NCBI GenBank assembly: GCA_020536535.1
Contig: JAHLWZ010000933.1
Coordinates: 1-42,707 of the forward strand
Direction: 5' to 3'
Origin: Pelomyxa schiedti
Taxonomy: Eukaryota > Evosea > Pelobiontida > Pelomyxidae
DNA: 42,707 nt
The first letter of the stretch is position 1; each line of letters begins with the position of its first letter. Below, in pieces: positions 10,786 through 20,461 of the stretch. Position numbers and translations under genes: made by a program. A model generated the notes under the pieces. It did not search any database, was not told the DNA's origin, and saw nothing but the letters and a program-made list of their open reading frames with translations.

Positions 10786-11963
10786 TCAAGCAAAGTCGGA
10801 ATATTTCCAGGTTGAAGGCCTAAGGCCAGAGTGTAGACAGAGGTGTTGCTGTGCCACTTGTGCAATGTGCGAAGCAACATCCCTTGTGCTTGGTTTTGTT
10901 GTATCTTGGTCCATTGTGCACCAAGCACTGTGAGGAATAGAGGGATGGAATCTCACTGTGGCAGAGTGAAACGGTTCGCACAGTGATATCAACAGGTACT
11001 TCATTGCCCACGAGAAGCGAGAGAAAACCTCACCCCTTGCCGAGAGAGAAGTATTGAAGAACCGGGACCTGGGGTATTGTATAGAAACAGTGTGTATAGA
11101 ATTCTTCACTGAGGAATCCCCAAGCGAGTGGTCGTGCGATTCTGACAATGCACGGAATGCTCCAGTGCGGAATCTAAGAACGCACGTACCATTAGTGGCA
11201 CCTCCCTCAGGAAACACAACCAAAAACCCATCATCATTCCTTTCTGCCGCGGTTGTTTCAGCAGTATTGCCGGAACCCCTAGAGTTAATATTAGCAGTAG
11301 GTGAGAAAACAGTGAGTGAGTAAGAGAGAAGAAGGATAAAAGACAACGAAACGGGCACATGAGAGCAGCAGCGATTCTGTCAGAGGCTCCCGTTGGCGTG
11401 AATGGGTTGACAAACACGCAGCCAAGAGAATGCAGCACCCGGCTGAACGGGAACAGGTTCCACAGCCCGCACTCGTTCACGACCAACGAGCAGGAGGACC
11501 CGAACAGGTACACCATCAGCAGGCCGTCCACCAGCCCGTTCACGTGGTTGCTCACAGCCAATGTCCTCCCCCTCCCGCTGCCGCTGCCGCCGCCCCCGTT
11601 TGCTAATCCATGAGCGGGAGGGGCCGCGGCTGGCGGGGGCATGGGACCCACAACGCGGATCCACGAGACCCCCAGGGAGAACAGGGCCACGCGGGCCAGC
11701 GCCGACACGGCCACGTCGCACAGGCGCCGCCGCAGCGCGGGTCTAAGTAGGCGGAGGGGAGCTGCCACTAGGAGGAGGAGGAGGGGGAGGAGCAGGAGGA
11801 GGAGGCAGGCCCCGCCGGCGGACAGAAGCAGGAGGAGGGCGAGGCGGGCGAGAGCCAACACGAGGCCCGCGCCGCAGGCGAGAATCGTGACGTGGGCGGG
11901 GCCAGGCAGCAGCGCCGACTCGTTGTCGAACGTGAACGCCGCTCTGCGCTCTTCCAATAGCAT
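10786..11963 (-). CDS. LPCAT-type lysophospholipid acyltransferase
   Basis: A PlsC-fold membrane acyltransferase that would transfer an acyl chain from acyl-CoA to a lysophospholipid, probably at the ER. Three exons fit exactly: 11963-11359, 11278-11154 and 11108-10786 (350 residues). Both introns are GT-AG, and the first has ctaatattaac before its acceptor. The start is the ATG at 11963; further upstream the frame has no ATG. Hydrophobic helices occupy about residues 25-80. Motif I is SNHVNGLVD (the N-H-x4-D acyltransfer motif) and motif III is VFPEGGATNGTCVLRFRTGA, the LPCAT1/2/4-type FPEG-x2-TN. No EF-hand region is present, which is shorter than animal LPCAT1/2. Exon 1 is very GC-rich. 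The precise lysophospholipid is not predictable. Confidence 0.85.
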
Positions 11964-12036
11964 CCCCCTCGTACTTGTTCGTAAAAAAGAAAAACGCGTT
12001 TGTGTCTGGGCAGCATCTGCTCTGCGGAAGTGGGGG

Positions 12037-13033
12037 TTACAAAGACGTAGATTGTGAGAAGACTGCACCTGTCCACACTGATGGCACACTTCTGTTCCAA
12101 GTTGGTTCCTCAGTCCACAAGACTCTGGGAAGTCCCCAGGCAGAAAAAATTTCTAATTCTTTTTTTGCGCCTTGGAAAACAACATGGGAGATTAAAAAAA
12201 AAACCAATAAAAAACTCAGAGAGTACCACAAAAGCGATACCGGCACCAGCACCCAGATCTTACCACGCAACAAGCCAGGGAGCATTGGTGTTGTCACTAG
12301 TGCGTTGTTGCAATATTGGTCATTCCTCATCGGTGGTGACTTGGGAGTGTGTGTGGGTGAGGTCAGTGACTCTGAGGGATGGATGGGGAATATATTTGGG
12401 AAGCGGTGATTCAATTCAAGCACTCTCAATTCTACTACAGCAAAAGCAAAATCGGGGGGCAGCAGCAAAGCAGTCTCACACAGTAACCCTTCGCAGCACC
12501 GAGGAGTTCTTCCTGTACCACCGTTGTAGCCTTTCTTGCAATTTCACACCCCACACAGACCCATTTGCTAGAACTGCCTTACTAAATAGAACCTTTGCAC
12601 CACCACTTTGAGATCAATTTTAAGGCGCACCTGAAGCGATTAGTTGTAGACGTGCGAGAGAACGGACTTGGAACAATTCCACAACAACATGCCGGCTGTT
12701 ATTCGTTGTCCTTTTGACTGACACTTTAGAACGGGAATTTGTGTTAGAATGATTTTAGGTACCCGTTATGCGATAGTAGGTGTGGACGGGAACAAGGAAC
12801 TCAATAGTAATTCCGATATAAAGAGTGGGGCACCCAGACACTTCCCACGCGGACTGTGACGAAATGAGGTGAAGGGTGAAGGTCGATGATTTCGGCCAGA
12901 ATTGTACAACACTCCCAGCCCGCTCTTGTGGAGCCAGAAGTTCATCATCAGTCACGAAACACAACACACTCCCTCGATAATGAAGTTTACTAAGAGAAAC
13001 CTTCGTGCTTTCGGGGTATAAACCAGCTACCAT
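12037..13033 (-). CDS. Unidentified spliced gene between the LPCAT-like and CorA genes
   Basis: I do not recognise this gene. The model starts at the ATG at 13033 (MVAGLYPESTKVSLSKLHYR, then GSVLCFVTDDELLAPQE). An intron near 12760-12710, with ttctaac inside, joins in frame to RHVVVELFQVRSLARLQLIA. A second, near 12640-12590, joins to SSSKWVCVGCEIARKATTVV. Later exons give FAVVELRVLELNHRFPNIFP and, after a pyrimidine-rich intron near 12270-12180, KKELEIFSAWGLPR; the stop is at 12037. The frame stays open across the first two joins, which supports a real gene. Repeated beta-type segments suggest a mostly beta protein, but that is weak. Exons past about 12470 are uncertain. Confidence 0.5.
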
Positions 13034-13183
13034 ACACGGTCACATCTCTTCACCGCCTAGCAGCCGAATTTCCCTGTGGTCGGTGATCACAGTTACACGA
13101 AAATGGCTTCAGGTGAGGTAAACGCAGGGATCCAACACCAACATTCATGTCTCAACGTCATTTTTGTTTCAAAAAGGCTGTAT

Positions 13184-14752
13184 TCACAACCACCTCTTGT
13201 GCTTGAAGAAAAGAAAACCCAGCAGCATGAAAGCAACCAAGCCTCCCACAATGCAGAAGAACGCGGTCGTCGAGCCACATCCCCCGGGCCCGGCCTGCCC
13301 CGGCACCCTCACGTTCATCCCAAACAGCCCCGTCACGCACGACAGCGGCACGAACAGCGTGGCCACTGCCCCGAACGCCTTCATCGTCGCGTTGGCCGCG
13401 TTGGACAGCTCCGCCACCGCGATCGACACCTTGGCCACGTACGTCTGCGACACCGAGTCCAGCAGGCTGTTGCATATCTTGAGCTTCTCCAGCATCCTCA
13501 CCACGTGGTCCAGCACGTCCCTCACGTACAGCTTCACATACGCCCCCACGAGCTCCCCGCCATCTCCTCCCCCCTCGTCGGAGCCAGAGCCGCTGCCCCC
13601 GCCGCCTCGCCCGCCGCCTCGCTGCTTGATGAGGAAGTGGAGGATGGCCCGCTTGGGGAGCAGGCGGCCGACCATGTTGGCGAGGCGCCTGCGGGCGACC
13701 GCGAGGCGGAGCAGCATGTCGTCCTGCTCGCTCTCGCCCAGGACCATGACGAGCTGGTCGAGCGCCTCGCCCTCGACGACTATCTGGTTCACAAACACGA
13801 TGTGCAGGTCGATGATGTGGTCCAGCATCGTGTACAGAACCCACGCCGCGCTGCGTATCCCGCTGGTTCGGTGTATTTGCATCATTGTGTTCTGCAGTGA
13901 CTGTATCTGATTCGATTCATTGATCCATTGATTGAGTGAATGAGTTTAGCATTGACATTTGGAATTGGTCATGGTCATCGTCGTATTATTGTCCCCGTGT
14001 TTCATGTTCAAAGTTAGTGTGAAGCACAACAGCCATTTTGTTATTTGATTATTCACCATAGCAACGAAATTAATATTACACAGGAGTTGTACATACGGGA
14101 GTGGCATGAAAACTCACAACCAAATCGGCAAACAGTACTATCACTACGTTGACCTGCGAAAAAAAAAGTGGAAAATAAGTTCTACTGCATGAGTTCAAGT
14201 TCAGAGTAGCACACATTCTCTAGTATGTTTGTCTGAGGACGATAATGGGCCTCACTCATCACCACAACCAGGTACCGGTCAAAGGATTCCGTTTTCTCAC
14301 GAGAGTCAGGATTTAAGCAATCCTCAATAGTTAGAGTGTGCATGTTGAGTGCATTGCCAATACTAGTGATCTCCTCCACATTGGCTCCTTGCACCTGTAT
14401 CAGTGAGTATAATATAAACAACTTTTCGGCATCGTTACTTACATCAACCCAAACAGCTTCTTCTGTCTGAGGTGAAACAAAAAATCCCTGAGCTAGCAAT
14501 TCCGGCACATTGAACACGTGAGACCCATTGTAGCGCCCACCACCACCCATAATTGTCACAAAGGGCCTCCCGGCATTGGCGTAGGTCTCTGCAAATCGGG
14601 ATGCGCGCATTAGCTCACGTCCAACAGCCAACTTCTTTCAACTGACCTGCCAAATCAGCATGTGCTTGCAATTCACTGCTGTTTGTGTACACCACCTTCT
14701 TAAACAGCCCTCCCACCCCGTTGCCGTCGTTGCTCTCTCCACCCTGAGACAT
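13184..14752 (-). CDS. CorA/Mrs2-family magnesium transporter
   Basis: A pentameric Mg2+ channel of the CorA superfamily. Five exons fit exactly: 14752-14647, 14588-14443, 14394-14215, 14153-14097 and 13891-13184 (398 residues), with GT-AG introns of 48-205 nt. The N-terminal cytosolic domain includes EEAVWVD, VQGANVEEITSIGNALNMHT, LTIEDCLNPDSREKTESFDR and VNVVIVLFADLVVSFHATP. Exon 5 holds the long helices, then two membrane helices. The first ends in the family's hallmark GMN (VTGLFGMNV); the second is about AFFCIVGGLVAFMLLGFLFF, then the basic end KHKRWL. A Gly/Ser/Glu-rich insert of about 25 residues interrupts the cytosolic helical region before ELVGAYVKLYVRDV. The residue before GMN and the plasma-membrane versus organelle location cannot settle the substrate. 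Confidence 0.88.
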
Positions 14753-14897
14753 CACCTCCTCACATTCACTTTGGCACAGCACTAAACCACATAAACAAAA
14801 TAATACGCAAAGGGAAATGCCTTACTAAAGAACATCGGTAATTTGGCGCAGTTGCTTTGGCACAACGCCAAATTTGTATTCATTTGGCCATTTTACC

Positions 14898-17121
14898 TTA
14901 AAAGCGCACGTGGGCGGCATTGGCTTTAGTTGTTATTGCTGCTGTCTGGCGTGCTGGTGATGCAGAAGGGAATCGTTGGTGAGAGGGTGTATTTTGGGAG
15001 CCTGAGGGTGTCGTTGTTGTGGGTTTAATTGCTATTGTATTGGGAGAGAACCGTTGGTGACTTGGGGCTGTTCTTGTGGGTGCTGTATTGCGTTGGTTGG
15101 TTGTCATTGGCGATTTCGGTGATGCAGAGGGGGAGGATGAGGATGGGAAGCGGATGTGCGCTGATGGCTGGGATGCTGAGATTATGGCCCCGGTTTTGTA
15201 TCTCGAGGGTGGTGGAGGCATTCTTGGCCTCGGCGGTTGTGATGCTGAGTAGCGAGGCCGCGGTGCTGGTTTTGGTGTTTCTTCAAGTGCTGCCGCTGTT
15301 TCTGCTTCTGCTTCTGTTTGCGAGGGTGGCGGTGGCGGTGGTGGTTTTGGAGCCTTCTTCTTGGGTTCTCGGTGCACAACGATCTTCTTGAAGGTGGCAG
15401 GATTTCGTGACAGAATCACGTGGAGCTTCTTTGGGTTGCCGCTTGTCTTGGGTGTTTCCGCACCACCTCCAGACGTTGGATTTTTAGGTGCTGGCTTTAC
15501 TGGCGAGGGCCTTGTCGGTGACTTAGGAAGGGGTTTCTTTTTTGGTAGTTCCACCTTTCCTCCGGGGTTGTTCAATTTTGCTGCTTTTGCTGCATTCACC
15601 TCAGACTGAACTTTCCTGATTTTTTCCGATTGGTAACCGTGTGTTGGAGTGGTTAAAGTTACTTGGAAAACTCAGTAACACGTATTTGCCTTCCGTTTAT
15701 CTGAGACTCGTGTTTTGCCAAGGCAAGGGGGACAGAGTAACCATCCTGAGCTGATTTTTAGTAATTCAGTTACAATTCCCTTCTTACCTCGAAGTCCACA
15801 AATGCAACGCCAGTACAAAGACCAGAACTCTTGTCACGGATGACGTATACAGCTTTTATTTCCCCACAGTCTGCAAAGTGTTCCCTAATTTCGTCATCCT
15901 TGATTTCTTGCATTTTTCAATGAGTAGATGTCCAAGTGAGAAAAGACTCTTTTTACTCACTGTAGGGAATGTTGCCCACAACCACTGATGATTTGGGATC
16001 AGCACTTGGGGGTTCCTTAAAAAAGTGTTAGAAACGCCTTTCACAGCACTGAATTGCATACAGCTGCTGCTGTAACTCGAATAGTGTGCCCATGAAAAGA
16101 CGTGTTATTCAGAGTGATTGCTTTTGAAAGGCCTTCAGCTGTGTCAAATTTTATATATGCATTGATGCAATCACTTGAAAGAATTAAGCAGGTAAAGAGT
16201 ATTATCAAGTGAAGCATACCTTTCTTTATTAATCAGGTTGGAAATTATTGCCTGTTTTTTCGAGATATCCTTAGTAACAGGAACACTCCTGAATCGCACT
16301 GAAGATATAGAACCGCATTCAGCAAACAACTTTTTTAGTGCCTAAAAATAAAATAAAAAAAAAAGAGTCAGTACGAACTGAAACAAGAACCATCCAAATA
16401 AACCCTCCGAAAACAAAACCAACCACGTAACAACGACAGCAACAGCAACAACCTTCTTCTTTGTCTTCACAGGCAAGTTCCCCACAAATGCAGTGTTCTC
16501 GGTCATTTCCATCTCCGTTTCCTCCGGCGACCTCCTGGGCCTCTTCCTAGGCGGCCGGGTCCCGCGCGCCCCCTCGCTCTCCCCCTCCCCATCTCCCTCT
16601 CCCTCTCCCTCTCCCTGTGGCGCTGGGGGTGGTGCCCTTCGGTCCGCTGGCCGGCCGGCCCCCGCGCCCCTCGCCGTGCCTGGTTTCATGCGGGGCGGGG
16701 GCCTCCTTGGCCTCTCCTCGTCCTCGTCCTCGTCCTCTGCCCTGCCGCCCCTGGCATCCCCCTCCTCGTAGTCGTCGTAGTCCTCGTCCTCGGACGAGTC
16801 GGTCACGTCACCCTCGTTGGGCCTGGGCCTCTTTGTGCGCCACGCGTTCGGCGCCCCTCGGCCGCCCCGCTCGTCCCCGTCTTCCTCGTCGTCGTCGTCG
16901 CCCCGGTCCCCCTTGTGGTCCCTGTCTTGGCTCAGGAAGTGCTGCGTGCGCCGCTTCTGGCGCTCGATCTCGCGCTGTCGTTCCTTGTCAAGCAGCGCCT
17001 GCCTCTCCCGCTCGTTGCGGGGCGCCGACGGCGATGAAGCTGTGGCCGCGGCCCCGAATGCGCCCGATACTGCGGGAATGGAGTCGTTGCGCGACACACC
17101 CAGAAGCGCACTGATGGACAT
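14898..17121 (-). CDS. RBM34: RBM34/Nop12-like nucleolar RNA-binding protein with two RRMs
   Basis: Proteins of this group bind pre-ribosomal RNA in the nucleolus. I start at the first ATG in frame, 17121 (MSISALLGVSRNDSIP). A basic and acidic low-complexity N-terminal region follows (Asp/Glu runs, RKRPRRSPEETEME). The first RRM begins TENTAFVGNLPVKTKKK and, after an intron, continues with SVRFRSVPVTKDISKKQA and INAYIKFDTAEGLSKAI; the RSVPVTKD insertion is characteristic of RBM34/Nop12. The second RRM has SSVVVGNIPYS (RNP2), DDEIREHFADCGEIKAVYVI and GVAFVDFE (RNP1). After the last intron (about 15830-15640) a long Lys/Pro/Ser-rich tail ends at 14898. Length is above the family norm because of both disordered ends. 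Inner exon edges in 15640-16350 are approximate. Confidence 0.78.
16565..16620. repeat. Hexanucleotide 'ctccct' repeat in the RBM34-like gene
   Basis: About eight near-copies of a 6-bp pyrimidine unit code on the minus strand for Gly-Glu repeats (GEGEGEGDGEGESEG). It is in frame and variable in composition, so it is likely to vary in length between strains. Confidence 0.75.
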
Positions 17122-17344
17122 CGAATTAGCGTTAATTAAGCCGGTGTGCAACTGTGATTTTGATTTCGGAAAAAAAAAGGCGAGGGGCCCCTAGTAGTTT
17201 CCCAAGTCTTGTTACGAAGAGTCGGATGTGGTTGTTGTGGTTTTGGTGGTCTGCTGTATGAGTTTCAGTGTTACCTCCAGCGCTTTGGCTTTTGTTACGC
17301 TAGTGAAGTGGTTAGGTGTCAGACTGCAGGAGGTTGTTTGATAC

Positions 17345-18689
17345 TCACTTGCACCAATGTGTCTGAGAGCATTGTGTTACTGCTGCAAGCAACTTCACGC
17401 GTTCAGCGCCTGGCATGTATTGTACAAAGTATTTGTTGCCAGAAAGTACTAGACCAGCTTTTACTATCTACGAGCATTGTGAGCGAAAAAAACCACCAAC
17501 CAAAGCGTAACCAAGACATTGCATGACTCTATTGCTGCAACTACAAGACTACAGATTCGAGAGATGAACTCTGGCAGCACGTCAGTACATAGGACAGAGA
17601 GAACAATGAAATCCAATTCAGCTAGTAGCCTGGCTTGTTGAATACCAGTATTTTGTGGCCAACGCTTTCCGAGAATCCCTGCAAAGAACTGAAATACGAC
17701 TTAGTGATGCACAAAAATTCTTTATCAAGTAAATACTGGCTGCGCAAGTGCTCGCTCTTTTTTCAATATATGAACTGTGCACCCAACCAAGGTACCACAA
17801 TACGAACTGTAACATCTCCTTATGTGTAGTGGGATGATAATATGCTGCACTACAGTTAACAACAACGAAAAAAGTTGTGTGGCCACATAATTAAAGGATG
17901 CAAGTTCTTCTTGTCCCATTCCGTCTATGAGCCTAAACAGTAACAGTATGCGGACTATTAACGTGAATGAGTTACCTTAGATCAGTTACCAGGAGAAGTT
18001 CTTTTGTGCCTTTTGCAGTTCCTCCAGATGCGGTGATATGCAACATGTTCAGAATGCCACTTTTGACACATTGTGTACTCCTTTTGCTTCCTTTAATAAG
18101 TATCTTTAGTCTTGAGTGAGAGGAAAGGTAATGGGAAAACTATGCAACCGCGTGCAAGAGCCTAACTACCTATTTTTATGTTACTCATAGATAGGGATAA
18201 AGAGTACAAGCTACCATAAGCTTTTCTTTGTCACTTGAGATCATCAACCGCATCAGCAGTTGTTCAATAAAAGAAGATGTAACCCAAGGTATTACAGCCT
18301 GTGGGACAGAGTGAACCCATTCCTCTTGTTATGTCAGTAATAATTGCAAAGGGAAATCTCACCAAGACGAAGAAAGCATGTCTATGGGGTTTTAACTAAA
18401 TAACATTTAGAACGAATTCACAATTCTGGCCGCTTCTGTGTCTACATCCCCAGTTGTCATCATCCCTTTTTTTGGTCCCTCGGTGACACTGTCCTCAACT
18501 GCATCACTTGGTTGTTGAGATCCACTGTATCCAGCACAAACAAATACTGTGGGCCAAAACTACTGACGAGGAAACACAGATAGATTCCCAAGGTTAGGCA
18601 AAGTTGCTAACAATGTGCACCTAAGATGCAACCCAAGTGAGTACCTTTGTTTCAATGAATGACTTCACTTCCCACAACGTATCCGTCAT
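17345..18689 (-). CDS. Unidentified multi-exon helical-repeat protein
   Basis: I do not recognise the family. The model starts at the ATG at 18689 (MTDTLWEVKSFIETK). After an intron it continues with FWPTVFVCAGYSGSQQPSDA for 53 codons without a stop. Later open pieces in the same direction are helix-rich: AVIPWVTSSFIEQLLMRLMI (about 18300-18190), RLKILIKGSKRSTQCVKSGI then LNMLHITASGG (about 18110-17990), FRLIDGMGQEELASFNYVAT (about 17930-17870), ARLLAELDFIVLSVLCTDVL then PEFISRICSLVVAAI (about 17640-17530) and MPGAERVKLLAAVTQC (about 17430-17360). Regular amphipathic helices suggest an ARM/HEAT-like fold. The 3' end is uncertain: the TGA at 17345 overlaps a possible donor gtgagt. It shares a 271-bp divergent gap with the FYVE gene. 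Confidence 0.55.
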
Positions 18690-18960
18690 CTGAGATCTAG
18701 TCCTTGTTTATCGCCCGGTCTGAGATCTTGTGTGCCTCACACCACTGTAATATTTTTCCCCACATCTGTCACACTTGTTCCCCTGCCTGCCAATTGCGTT
18801 TTTTTTAAGTTTTGTTTTTTTAAATCGGTGACAGCACTCCCCTGCGTCCCTCAAAACAACACGAACTAGATCACAGTTACCATAAAATAAAAAAAATTCC
18901 GTTCGGTGGTGAGTTGTTTTTTCGGCAAATCCCCAAAGTGAAGTGGTTTGTATTCGTGTG
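18690..18960. promoter_or_regulatory. Divergent promoter region, helical-repeat gene and FYVE gene
   Basis: This gap lies between start codons pointing apart (minus at 18689, plus at 18961). It carries two copies of tctgagatct / gtctgagatcttg near 18688-18730 and T- and A-rich runs at 18800-18900. I see no clear TATA box. Confidence 0.45.
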
Positions 18961-20424
18961 ATGATGGCGACAAGTGGGACGCAACAGCCAACGACAGCGG
19001 CGTTTGACGCACCGCCGCCGATCTACAGGCAACCGCCGCCTGCAAACCAGCCGTCACTGGTAGACCAACTTCTTTGTGGCACGTCTCCGCCTGCGAACAA
19101 CGCTGTTTTGTCTGGGTCTGCGTCGTCCCCTCCACCCGGGGCTCCGCCGCCGCCCCCGGCTGCTCTTGACTCTTCCCCGCCATCTTACGGTGTTGTTTCA
19201 CAGCAGCGGCCCGGCAACCCTCCGCCGCCGCCTCCTCCGTTTGCTTCTGGTAATCCCATCACTCCTGCTACCAACCCCGCACCTCCGCCTGTCGTGCAAC
19301 AACCTTTGTCTATGTCGGCAATCGAGGTGTCCCATCAGCCCCTCGCGCCGCCGAACATGGTGATGGCGCAACAGCAGCCACTTTCGGCATCCGCTCTTGG
19401 CGTTGGGCAACCCCATCCACTGTCTGCAAGTATGTCTGGCCCCCCGCCGCAATACTTGCAGATGCAACGCAATCCCAGTCAATTTCCTCCAGCCACACAA
19501 CGTCAAACCTCCGTATCACCTCCTAGGGGAAATCCTTCACAATCTCAACCCTCTGGCCCATTTCAACTACTTCAGGCATTTCTTGGACCACCCCAACCAC
19601 AACAACGTGGAGCTCCACAACCAGTGCAGGCCCAACCCGCACAAAGGGGGATGCCCTGGGGTTCTGGCCCACCCCCAGTTACACAACAACAAATATCCCC
19701 ACAGATGCCAGTGGTTTTTCCGGGTATGCCTCCCCAAATGTATTCTACCACATATCCACCCCAAGTACTTTTCAACAGTCAACCCCCGCAAACCCAACAG
19801 CAGCTGCATCAGTTTCATCAATACCAACAACAGCAATTGATGCAACTCCAGCAGCAGCAGTTACATCAGGGCCCGCAATCCCAAGTTGCAAACAATTACC
19901 AACCACAAGTACTTCAAATTCCAGCGCAAACAAAATCCCAGCAGGTACCCATATCACAACTGCAGCAGTCCACACTAGGATATCAACAAATTTCTACAGG
20001 AGGAAACCAACCTGCACAGCCTTCCCAGATTCAACCACCGTCAGCTACCCCGCAGCAAGTACAAACACAGGTATCACAAGCAGCACCCACTAGCCAAAAT
20101 TGTGTACCTAGCAATACAGAGCCAATGACACAAGTCCCACTCAAACAGGTAAGCCAAACAAATCAATCACAATATCCCCCTCCACCACCCCAATCACAAT
20201 TGCAACCGCAGCCACAAGCACCGGCGCAGTCACAACCACAAGTACCGGCGCAGCTTCAGGCACCACCACAGCCACAGCCACAACAACAAATGCAGCTACA
20301 ACCGCAGTCCCAAATGCAGACCCAGCTGCAGTCACAGCCACAACCGCAGCTACAACCGCAAGTGCAACCGCAACCACCACTGTCACAACCACAACTGCAG
20401 ACACAACAAGACCAGGTACAGGCG

Positions 20425-20461
<37 letters not shown>

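Noticed and set aside
13076-13910. Two long plus-strand frames opposite the last CorA exon
   Set aside because: The minus strand reads a clear CorA helix region with GMN; the opposite frames are His/Arg-rich by-products.
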